NCBI GenBank assembly: GCA_040902655.1
Contig: JBBDWV010000024.1
Span: forward strand, 35,168 to 99,167
Length of the DNA stretch: 64,000 nucleotides
Direction of reading: 5' to 3'
Origin: Mycobacteriales bacterium
GTDB lineage: Bacteria > Actinomycetota > Actinomycetes > Mycobacteriales > SCTD01
The first letter of the stretch is position 1, and each line of letters starts with the position of its first letter. Below are positions 1 through 6,905 of the stretch, in pieces. The position numbers and the translations under genes are program-made. The notes under the pieces are model-generated. The model was not told the DNA's origin. It saw only the letters and a list, made by a program, of their open reading frames with translations, and made no database searches.

Positions 1-17
1 GGGCAGCAGTGCTGCCC
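1..17. terminator. Possible terminator palindrome
   Basis: The window opens with GGGCAGCA-G-TGCTGCCC, a perfect 8-bp inverted repeat with a one-base centre, 26 bp past the stop of the leftward lipoprotein gene. It could be a hairpin terminator for that gene. It lacks a T-run and its left context is cut off by the window edge. Confidence 0.35.
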
Positions 18-42
18 GGCCCTCCGGTGGTCGTTCGTCGGA

Positions 43-750
43 CTAGCTCTGCGGCACGTCGACGGTGATCTCGGCGATGCCGACCTTGAAGAACTCGGCG
101 AGCGCGTCGGTCTCGAAGACCATGTTCAGCGCGTCGGCCGCGGTCTTGGTGAGGCTGACCGTGGTGCCCTCGAGCACCGCGGTGTTGGGCGCGGAGCCCT
201 CGGCGAGCGGCTTGAGCGTGCTGCCGTCCAGGAAGAACAGCGGCACCTCGTCCCCGCTCTCCGGGAACGGCTGGCCGTTCACCAGGACCTTGCCGAACAG
301 CATGCTCTCACCGGGGTCGACCACGAAGTTCCGGAGCGTGACGGTCGTGTCGCCCTTGCTCAGCGTCATGCCACTCTGGAAGTGCTCGATCCGGCCCTGG
401 ACGTAGGGCTCGACGCCGGAGGCGGGGTCGTAGTAGGTCACGTTGCCGCCGGTGATGGGGAAGGCCACCTTGCCGGCGGTGCCGTCGAAGGTGGCGTCAC
501 CGACGACACCGGGCGCCAGGCCCAGGCCGGTGATGCCCTCGACGAAGCCGGCGTCGAGGGTGACGGCCGTCTGCTGGCCGCTCAGCTGGTCGATCTGGGC
601 GACCGGCTCCTTGCTGACCGACTGCTGGGCTTCGCTGCCGGTGCCGGTGCTCCCGCCGTCGCTCCCGCCGTCGCTCCCGCAGGCGGCGAGGACGAGGGCG
701 AGACTGGTGGACAGGGCCAGGACGGCGGACTTCTTCTTGAGGCTGAGCAC
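43..750 (-). CDS. Putative secreted lipoprotein
   Basis: The 235-residue product starts with three lysines, a hydrophobic stretch and the lipobox LVLAAC, so Cys24 should be lipidated and the protein tethered outside the membrane. A Gly/Ser/Thr-rich linker (about residues 25-42) follows, then a roughly 185-residue domain rich in Gly, Thr and Val that looks like an all-beta fold. Its spacing of GGN, GRIEHFQSG and TVTLRNF loosely recalls haem-binding HtaA domains, but I do not recognise the family. The GTG start has a GAGAGGA-like ribosome site about 8 bases upstream. It is divergent from the molybdopterin oxidoreductase, separated by a 190-bp shared promoter region. Secretion and lipidation are well supported; function is unknown. 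Confidence 0.8.
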   Translation of the reverse strand: MLSLKKKSAVLALSTSLALVLAACGSDGGSDGGSTGTGSEAQQSVSKEPVAQIDQLSGQQTAVTLDAGFVEGITGLGLAPGVVGDATFDGTAGKVAFPITGGNVTYYDPASGVEPYVQGRIEHFQSGMTLSKGDTTVTLRNFVVDPGESMLFGKVLVNGQPFPESGDEVPLFFLDGSTLKPLAEGSAPNTAVLEGTTVSLTKTAADALNMVFETDALAEFFKVGIAEITVDVPQS

Positions 751-940
751 GAGGGGTGTCCTCTCGGGTCGGGGGTGAACGATCTGGCGGAGGTTCGTGC
801 CGGGAAGCCGCCCGGTTCATCGCTGTTGCCGGCAAGCCGGTTTCGCCCGCCGTGACGCCGAGCACAGGCGGCACGCGAACCGCTGCGGACCGGGCGCCGA
901 ACCTCCCGGGACAGCCGCCGCCCGAACGGATACTGCTTGC

Positions 941-2266
941 ATGACCGTTTCCCCCGAGATTGCCGAGCCGGCCGGTGACCGCTCGGGCCTGCTGCGCTCC
1001 GGGCCCGGTGGCCCGTTCGATCCGCGTGTGTGGCGCAGCCCGCTGCGCGGCCCGTGGCTCACCTCGGTGCTGGCGCTGGTCCTGCTCGTCGGCCTGCTCG
1101 TGATGATCGTGACCGGGCTGCTGTCGTACGCGGCCTACGACCCCCGCCTCGGCGGCAGCAACGACCAGACACCGCAGGCCGAGCTGCTCGCCCGCTACAT
1201 CTGGTTCGACTGGTTCACCTCACCCAGCTGGCTCTACCGGCTGACCCAGGGCACGCACGTGCTGCTCGGCATCGCCCTGGTGCCGGTGGTGCTGGCCAAG
1301 CTCTGGTCGGTCGCGCCGAAGCTGTTCCAGTGGCCGCCGGTGACGTCGGCCGCGCAGGCGCTGGAACGGGTCAGCATCCTGCTCATCGTCGGCAGCATCC
1401 TGTTCCTGATGATCACCGGCGTCATGAACATCCAGTACGACTACGCCTGGGGCTTCAGCTTCTACACCGGCCACTTCTACGCGGCGTGGGTGTTCATCGC
1501 CGCCTTCGGGGCGCACGTGGCGCTCAAGCTGCCGACGATGGTGTCCGCGTTGCGCAGCCGGTCGTTCCGGCAGGAGCTCCGCATTTCGGCCGACGCGACC
1601 GTTCCGGAGCCGCGCGACCTGGTCGGGCTGGTCTCGCCGGACCCCGCGCCGCCGACCATGTCGCGGCGTGGCGCGCTGGCCCTCGTCGGCGGCTCGGCGC
1701 TGGTGCTGCTGGGCCTGTCGCTCGGCCAGTCGGTGGATCCGCTGCGCCGCACCGCGCTGCTGTCTCCACGCGGGCAGCGACAGGGCTCCGGCCCCAACGA
1801 CTTCCAGATCAACACGACGTTCGCCGAGATCGGCGTGGATCCGGCCCAGACCGGAGCGGCCTGGCGACTGCGGCTGACCGGCCCGACCGGGCGCGAGGTC
1901 GTGCTGCGGCGCGAGGACCTGCAGGCCATGCCGCTGCACACCGAGGAGCTGCCGATCGCCTGCGTCGAGGGCTGGTCGACCTCGCAGTCCTGGACGGGGG
2001 TGCGCCTGCGTGACCTCGCCGCGCTCGTCGACGGGGCGGACGCCGACGCCGTGTTCGTCGAGTCGCTGCAGCGGGGCGGTGCGTTCTCCACCATGTCGCT
2101 GACCGGTAAGCAGATCCGCGCCGACAAGACGCTGCTGGCGCTGCAGGTCAACGGCGTCGACCTGTCCCTCGACCACGGCTTCCCCGCCCGGATGATCATC
2201 CCGGCGGCTCCCGGCGTACGGAACACCAAGTGGGTCGAGCGCCTGACGTTCGGGTCGGGCGCATGA
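941..2266 (+). CDS. Cytochrome b561-like / molybdopterin-dependent oxidoreductase fusion
   Basis: This 441-residue membrane protein joins two modules. Residues about 40-215 form a b561-type helical bundle with several transmembrane segments and conserved histidines expected to hold haem. At residue 240 an internal MSRRGALAL segment with twin arginines leads into a second hydrophobic helix. The remaining 180 residues are a sulfite-oxidase/YedY-type molybdopterin domain on the outer face, with the motif IACVEGWS and probable Mo-ligating Cys341. The family passes electrons between membrane carriers and an oxidised substrate; the substrate here is not predictable. The ATG at 941 is preferred over in-frame starts upstream because the extra N-terminus is Arg/Pro-rich and unlike the family. 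With almost no leader and a TACTGC box ending at 936, the transcript may be leaderless. It overlaps the next gene by 4 bases. Confidence 0.85.
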   Translation: MTVSPEIAEPAGDRSGLLRSGPGGPFDPRVWRSPLRGPWLTSVLALVLLVGLLVMIVTGLLSYAAYDPRLGGSNDQTPQAELLARYIWFDWFTSPSWLYRLTQGTHVLLGIALVPVVLAKLWSVAPKLFQWPPVTSAAQALERVSILLIVGSILFLMITGVMNIQYDYAWGFSFYTGHFYAAWVFIAAFGAHVALKLPTMVSALRSRSFRQELRISADATVPEPRDLVGLVSPDPAPPTMSRRGALALVGGSALVLLGLSLGQSVDPLRRTALLSPRGQRQGSGPNDFQINTTFAEIGVDPAQTGAAWRLRLTGPTGREVVLRREDLQAMPLHTEELPIACVEGWSTSQSWTGVRLRDLAALVDGADADAVFVESLQRGGAFSTMSLTGKQIRADKTLLALQVNGVDLSLDHGFPARMIIPAAPGVRNTKWVERLTFGSGA

Positions 2267-2748
2267 GCGGGAAGCCGGCGGCGGCCCGCGTGCATCGGGG
2301 GTTCACCCGGGCGTACGGCGCGGCGCCGTGGCACCTGCTGGTCCTGCTCGGCTGCTTCGCACTCACGGCCTACACCGTGGGCCGGCTGCTGGACGACCTG
2401 CCGGTGCTGGTGCGCATCACGATCTGGTTGGTCGGTGCCGCTGTGGTCTGGGACCTGCTGCTCGGGCCGGCGCTGGCGCTGGCCGACCGGGGACTCCAGC
2501 CGCTGCACCGGGTCCGGGTGCGCGGGGTCCGGGCGCTGAACTACGTCCGGGTGCCGGCGCTGCTGTCCGCCCTGCTGCTGGTGGTGTGGGCGCCGCTGAT
2601 CCTGCAGCGCGCCGCACCGACCTTCGCCGTCAAGTCCGGACTGTCGCCGGACCCCTACCTCGAGCGGTGGGCCGGGGTGACCGCGGCGCTGCTCGTGCTG
2701 TCGGCCACGGCGTACGCGCTGGCGGTGCTGCGGGCCGGTCGCCGCTGA
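2263..2748 (+). CDS. Small integral membrane protein partner of the oxidoreductase
   Basis: A 161-residue protein with about four hydrophobic segments (near residues 23-42, 48-70, 90-112 and 135-155) and short basic loops. The ATG overlaps the stop of the upstream molybdopterin/b561 gene in an ATGA arrangement, so the two are translationally coupled. It has no enzyme motif that I recognise. By position it may be an accessory or anchoring subunit of the redox protein, which is inference only. Confidence 0.75.
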   Translation: MSGKPAAARVHRGFTRAYGAAPWHLLVLLGCFALTAYTVGRLLDDLPVLVRITIWLVGAAVVWDLLLGPALALADRGLQPLHRVRVRGVRALNYVRVPALLSALLLVVWAPLILQRAAPTFAVKSGLSPDPYLERWAGVTAALLVLSATAYALAVLRAGRR

Positions 2749-3062
2749 CGGGAGCCGGCCCGACGACGTTCGCTGCTGACGGGGGACCGGCCCCGGCGAC
2801 GTTCGCTGTCCACTTTCTCTGTCCACAGGCGGTGCACACAGCTGTGGGCAGGTGGCGCGCGGCGCGCCGCCCCGGATCTCGAGGTTGTCCACAGCTTCGT
2901 CCCCAGCCCTCCACAGCGACAGGCCGACTCACCCACACCCCTTCCCCAGCACCCTCCACAGCCGGCCGCGGCAACACGCCGGAGAGCTCTTTTTCCGTCA
3001 GTCGTCCCCGGTAGAACTTGCGGCGACGGCGAGGCGCGCCGCGTGCAGAGGGAGGCGAGCGG
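2749..3062. other. dnaB leader region with a cluster of DnaA-box-like TCCACA motifs
   Basis: This 314-bp gap begins with an imperfect direct repeat (CGACGTTCGCTG at about 2765 and 2797). It then holds a run of TCCACA words: CTGTCCACA at 2819-2827, TTGTCCACA at 2885-2893, CCTCCACA at 2908-2915 and CCTCCACA at 2953-2960. TTGTCCACA is the consensus DnaA box of high-GC actinobacteria. The ribosome site AGAGGGAGG (3047-3055) serves the GTG start of dnaB at 3063. The boxes may be a DnaA titration or autoregulatory site. No dnaA or dnaN gene is present, so this is not shown to be an origin. Confidence 0.45.
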
Positions 3063-6000
3063 GTGTCGGAGCGGGTCGTGGAGCTGCCCTCGCAGGCCGG
3101 GCGGCCGGCGCAGGAGTTCGAGCGCACCCCGCCGCAGGACATCGCCGCCGAGCAGTCCGTGCTGGGCGGGATGCTGCTCAGCAAGGACGCCATCGCCGAC
3201 GTCGTCGAGGTCGTGCGGGCCACCGACTTCTACCGGCCGGCCCACCAGATGATCTTCGATGTGGTCGTCGACCTCTACGGCAAGGGTGAGCCGGCCGACC
3301 CGATCACCGTCTCTGCGGAGCTGACCCGGCTCGGCGAGATCGGCCGGGTGGGCGGCGCGCCCTACCTGCACACGCTGCTGTCGAGCGTGCCGACCGCGGC
3401 CAACGCCGGTTTCTACGCGCGGATCGTCGCCGAGCAGGCCGTCCTGCGGCGGCTCGTCGAGGCCGGCACGCGCATCGTCCAGCTGGGCTACGGCGCGGCC
3501 GGAGCGGGTGGCGTCGACGACGTCGTGGACCGCGCGCAGCAGTCGATCTACGACGTCACCGAGCGGCGGTCCTCGGAGGACTACACGCTGCTCGAGGAGT
3601 TGATGCAGCCGACGATGGACGAGCTGGAGGCCATCGGCAGCCGCGGTGGGTCGATGTCCGGCGTCCCCACCGGCTTCGCCGACCTCGATGGGCTGACCAA
3701 CGGCCTGCACCCCGGTCAGCTGATCGTCATCGCCGGCCGGCCGGGGCTCGGCAAGGCGCTCGCCCTGGATACCCCGCTGCCGACTCCCACCGGCTGGACG
3801 ACCATGGGCCAGGTCCGGGTCGGCGACCTGCTTCTCGGCGCTGACGGGCGCCCGACGCGGGTGACCGGCGCCACCGAGGTCATGCACGACCGGCCGTGCT
3901 TCGAGGTCGTCTTCTCCGACGGCACCCGGGTGGTGGCCGACGCCGAGCACCAGTGGCTGACGCACACCCGGGCCTCCCGGCGCGGCCGCAACGCTGCGGC
4001 AGCGGTGCGTACCACCGCGCAGATCGCGGAGACGGTGCGCTGCGCGACAGCCGACGCCCGCGCCAACCACTCGGTCACGAACGCTGCCCCGCTGCAGCTG
4101 CCGGAGGCCGAGCTGCCGCTGCCGCCGTACGCCCTGGGCGTCTGGCTCGGCGACGGGCACGCGGCGGAGGCGCGGGTGACCACCAACGACCCCGAGATTG
4201 TCATGCACCTCGAGGCGGAGGGCCTGGTGGTCACCAAGCAGAGCGGCACGATGCTGTACGGCTTGGCGCTGCCGGTGGAGCCGGTGAAGGAACGAGAGTG
4301 CGTCGTGTGCGGCGCCGTTTTCTTGCCGCGGACATCTCAGGTCATCACCTGCGGGCGGTCCTGCGGAGGCCGCGCCAAGGGCTTCGGGGGATCGGCGAGT
4401 TGCCCCGACTGCGGAGGAGCGTCCTCCGGCCTCGCACGCTGCGCCGAGTGCCACGCTCACCACGGCACAGCGCAGGCGTTGCTGCGTCAGCTCGGCGTGC
4501 TCAACAACAAGCACGTGCCGACTCCCTATCTGCGGGCTTGCGAGGCGCAGCGGCGCGACGTGCTCGCCGGGCTGATGGACACTGACGGCACCGTCACCTC
4601 CACCGGCAACCTGCAGTTCGCGGTCACCCACGAAAGGCTGGCGCGGGACGTCCAGGAACTCGTCCTCAGCCTCGGCCACCGCTGCACCATGACCCGCAAG
4701 CGGGTGCGAGGCCGCACCGAAGCCTCCTCGATCTGCTTCACGTTGAACTGGACCACCGATGAGCCGGTGTTCCGGCTCGAGCGAAAGCACCTGCTGCACA
4801 AGGAGCGCTCTCGTGTGACCGCGGCGCGCACGGGCCGGCGGTGGATCACCTCCGTGACCCCCGTGCCGTCGGTGCCGGTCCGCTGCGTGGAGGTCGACAG
4901 CGCCGACCACCTCTACTTGGCGACCCGCGGGATGGTTCCCACACATAACTCCACGATGGGCCTCGACATCGCGCGAGCCGCATCGGTGAAGCACGGCCTG
5001 CCCAGCGCGATCTTCTCACTCGAGATGAGCAAGACCGAGATCACCATGCGCCTGCTGTCGGCCGAGGCGCGCGTCCCGCTGCACCACATGCGCTCGGGCA
5101 CGATGACCGACGACGACTGGGCGCGGCTGGCCCGCCGGATGGGCGAGGTCGCCGAGGCACCGCTCTACATCGACGACTCGCCGAACCTCACCATGATGGA
5201 GATCCGGTCGAAGGCCCGGCGGCTGCGGCAGCGCAACGACCTGAAGCTCGTGGTCATCGACTACCTCCAGCTGATGACCGGCAACAAGAAGGCCGAGAGC
5301 CGGCAGCAGGAGGTCTCCGAGCTGTCACGTTCGTTGAAGCTGCTGGCCAAGGAGCTCGAGATCCCGGTCATCGCGATGAGCCAGCTGAACCGCGGCGCCG
5401 AGCAGCGCACCGACAAGAAGCCGCAGATCGCCGACCTGCGTGAGTCCGGCTGCCTGCCGGCCTCGACGCGGGTCCTGCGCGCCGACACCGGCGGCGAGGT
5501 CACGCTCGGCGAGCTGTTCCGCTCCGGCGCGCGCGACGTGCCGGTGTGGAGCCTGGACGACTCGCTGCGCTACGTGCGGCGGCATCTCACCCATGTCTTC
5601 TCCACCGGCCGCAAGCCGGTCTTCCGCCTGCGGCTGGCCTCGGGCAAGCAGGTGACGGCGACGGCCAACCACCCCTTCCTGACCTACGACGGGTGGCGCC
5701 CACTGGCCGACCTGTCCACCGGGAGTCGGGTGGCGGTGCCGCGGCACCTTCCTGCACCGGAGCTGGAGGCCGCCTGGTCCGACGAGCAGGTGGTCGAGCA
5801 CGCCCGGCGCACCGCGGCGCTCGGCGAGCAGAGCCGGGCCGCCGCGGAGACCGTGGCGCACCTGCCGAAACGGCAGATCCGGCTGTTCCTGCGCTCCTTG
5901 TGGCAGCTGCGCGGTTCGCTGGGTGGAGTCGAGCTGCCCACGCTGTACGCCGACGCCGAGCTGCTCGACGACGTCGCCAGGCTCCTGCTCCGGTTCGGTA

Positions 6001-6569
6001 TCTCGACGCGGATGCCCCCGGCGCGTGACCGGCTCGTCGTGGCGGAGACCGCCGACCGCATGCGCTTTGTCGTCGAGGTCGCTGTGGCCGTCTTCCCCGA
6101 GCCACCGAAGCCGGCGCCGGCCCGCGCCGCCCTCGACACCGTCCCCAGCCACGTCTGGCAGCGGGTGCGCAGTGCGCTGTCGGCGCGCCAGCCGGTCGCC
6201 GCCGGATCGGTGCACCTGGCGGGGGTCGCCGGTGCACTGGGCTCCGCCGACCTCGACCTCGAGGCGACCAACGACGTGCTCTGGGAGGAGGTCGTCGCGA
6301 TCGAGCCGCTGGGCGAGCAGCAGGTCTTCGACGCGACCGTCCTCGGCACCCACAACTTCGTCGCCGACGGCGTAGCCGTGCACAACTCCATCGAGCAGGA
6401 CGCCGACATGGTGATCCTGCTGCACCGCGAGGACGCCTACGAGAAGGAGAGCCCGCGTGCCGGTGAGGCCGACTTCATCGTGGCCAAGCACCGCAACGGC
6501 CCGACCGCGACGATCACCGTCGCCTTCCAGGGCCACTACAGCCGCTTCGTCGACATGAACCCGGGCTGA
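3063..6569 (+). CDS. dnaB: Replicative DNA helicase DnaB interrupted by two inteins
   Basis: The precursor is 1168 residues. Removing two inteins (residues 232-629 and 797-1108) leaves a 458-residue helicase, the normal DnaB length. The N-terminal DnaG-interacting domain starts near EQSVLGGMLLS. The RecA-like core has Walker A GRPGLGK (225-231), Walker B-type VVIDYLQLM, and the SIEQDADMVILLHRE region after the second intein. DnaB unwinds DNA at the replication fork as a hexamer. Both inteins sit in active-site motifs (the P-loop and the RESG/SIEQD segment), so helicase activity requires splicing of both. The GTG start at 3063 follows AGAGGGAGG by 7 bases; the upstream in-frame ATG lacks such a site. 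A small Arg-rich ORF overlaps the stop codon. Confidence 0.97.
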   Translation: MSERVVELPSQAGRPAQEFERTPPQDIAAEQSVLGGMLLSKDAIADVVEVVRATDFYRPAHQMIFDVVVDLYGKGEPADPITVSAELTRLGEIGRVGGAPYLHTLLSSVPTAANAGFYARIVAEQAVLRRLVEAGTRIVQLGYGAAGAGGVDDVVDRAQQSIYDVTERRSSEDYTLLEELMQPTMDELEAIGSRGGSMSGVPTGFADLDGLTNGLHPGQLIVIAGRPGLGKALALDTPLPTPTGWTTMGQVRVGDLLLGADGRPTRVTGATEVMHDRPCFEVVFSDGTRVVADAEHQWLTHTRASRRGRNAAAAVRTTAQIAETVRCATADARANHSVTNAAPLQLPEAELPLPPYALGVWLGDGHAAEARVTTNDPEIVMHLEAEGLVVTKQSGTMLYGLALPVEPVKERECVVCGAVFLPRTSQVITCGRSCGGRAKGFGGSASCPDCGGASSGLARCAECHAHHGTAQALLRQLGVLNNKHVPTPYLRACEAQRRDVLAGLMDTDGTVTSTGNLQFAVTHERLARDVQELVLSLGHRCTMTRKRVRGRTEASSICFTLNWTTDEPVFRLERKHLLHKERSRVTAARTGRRWITSVTPVPSVPVRCVEVDSADHLYLATRGMVPTHNSTMGLDIARAASVKHGLPSAIFSLEMSKTEITMRLLSAEARVPLHHMRSGTMTDDDWARLARRMGEVAEAPLYIDDSPNLTMMEIRSKARRLRQRNDLKLVVIDYLQLMTGNKKAESRQQEVSELSRSLKLLAKELEIPVIAMSQLNRGAEQRTDKKPQIADLRESGCLPASTRVLRADTGGEVTLGELFRSGARDVPVWSLDDSLRYVRRHLTHVFSTGRKPVFRLRLASGKQVTATANHPFLTYDGWRPLADLSTGSRVAVPRHLPAPELEAAWSDEQVVEHARRTAALGEQSRAAAETVAHLPKRQIRLFLRSLWQLRGSLGGVELPTLYADAELLDDVARLLLRFGISTRMPPARDRLVVAETADRMRFVVEVAVAVFPEPPKPAPARAALDTVPSHVWQRVRSALSARQPVAAGSVHLAGVAGALGSADLDLEATNDVLWEEVVAIEPLGEQQVFDATVLGTHNFVADGVAVHNSIEQDADMVILLHREDAYEKESPRAGEADFIVAKHRNGPTATITVAFQGHYSRFVDMNPG
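3756..4949 (+). other. DnaB intein 1: class 3 intein with LAGLIDADG endonuclease and Cys-rich insert
   Basis: This 398-residue intein lies between GLGK and STMGLD in the P-loop. It begins with Ala (ALALDTPLPTPTGW) rather than Cys or Ser and ends THN, with Ser630 as +1. The class 3 signature is complete: Trp298 in block B (AEHQW), Cys608 in block F (VRCVEV) and Thr627 in block G (PTHN). In class 3 inteins the block F Cys starts splicing. The endonuclease keeps both LAGLIDADG helices, LGVWLGDG (358-365, Asp364) and LAGLMDTDG (501-509, Asp508), so homing may still work. Between them lies a four-pair cysteine segment (about residues 413-467: CVVC, CGRSC, CPDC, CAEC) likely to bind zinc. It is clearly related to the Dcd intein at 27751. 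Confidence 0.93.
5451..6386 (+). other. DnaB intein 2: class 1 intein with eroded endonuclease
   Basis: This 312-residue intein starts with Cys797 after DLRESG and ends at Asn1108 in VAVHN, with Ser1109 of SIEQDAD as +1. It is the insertion site also used by the well-known cyanobacterial DnaB intein. Splicing blocks are intact: CLPASTRV, the TANHPF block B, a VFDATV block F and VHN. The central region should hold a LAGLIDADG nuclease but has no LLGxxxGDG first motif. The second motif reads LFLRSLWQLRGSLG, where an acidic residue before Gly is expected. The element probably splices but cannot home. Confidence 0.9.
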
Positions 6570-6739
6570 TGAGCAGGAGCCGGCGACGCAGGGCCGTCCT
6601 GCGCCGGATCGTCGGGTTGCCCGTCGGCGCACGGCGCGGACGGCGCCGTATCGGCGCGCACACCCAGGCGCCGGTGGTAGTGGTGCCGCAGGCGGTCAGC
6701 CGCAGCTGGTCGCCGCGCCAGTCGGTCCTGCCGCGCTGA
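6569..6739 (+). CDS. Small arginine-rich ORF overlapping the dnaB stop
   Basis: A 56-codon frame begins with the ATGA overlap at the dnaB stop codon and ends TGA at 6737-6739. The product is strongly basic ([13 protein letters not shown]) and has no Asp, Glu or Lys. The overlap favours coupled translation, but the skewed composition could be chance reading of GC-rich DNA. No family is recognised. Its tail runs into a short tandem repeat. Confidence 0.35.
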   Translation: MSRSRRRRAVLRRIVGLPVGARRGRRRIGAHTQAPVVVVPQAVSRSWSPRQSVLPR

Positions 6740-6771
6740 GGGGACTGCCGCGCTGAGGGGACTGCCGCGCC
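6729..6771. repeat. Short tandem repeat CTGCCGCGCTGAGGGGA
   Basis: The 17-base unit CTGCCGCGCTGAGGGGA occurs twice in tandem, followed by a partial third copy, just after the small Arg-rich ORF. It contains stop codons in two frames. No function is evident; it lies in the gap before the DUF6351 gene. Confidence 0.6.
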
Positions 6772-6905
6772 CAGGGCGGCCGGCGCGCTGCTCCCAGCAC
6801 GTTGCGGGCAGTCCGTCCGCTCCGCCGGGCAGGAACCCTCACTTTCAGGGCGAAAAGGTGTCCCGTCACCGTCACCGTGATCGGTTCGTCGTCAGGAGAA
6901 GACCC

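Noticed and set aside
2655-4994. A 779-codon open frame on the minus strand opposite dnaB
   Set aside because: It mirrors the third-position GC pattern of dnaB, has His/Arg/Gly-rich composition and no domain; dnaB and its intein explain the region fully.
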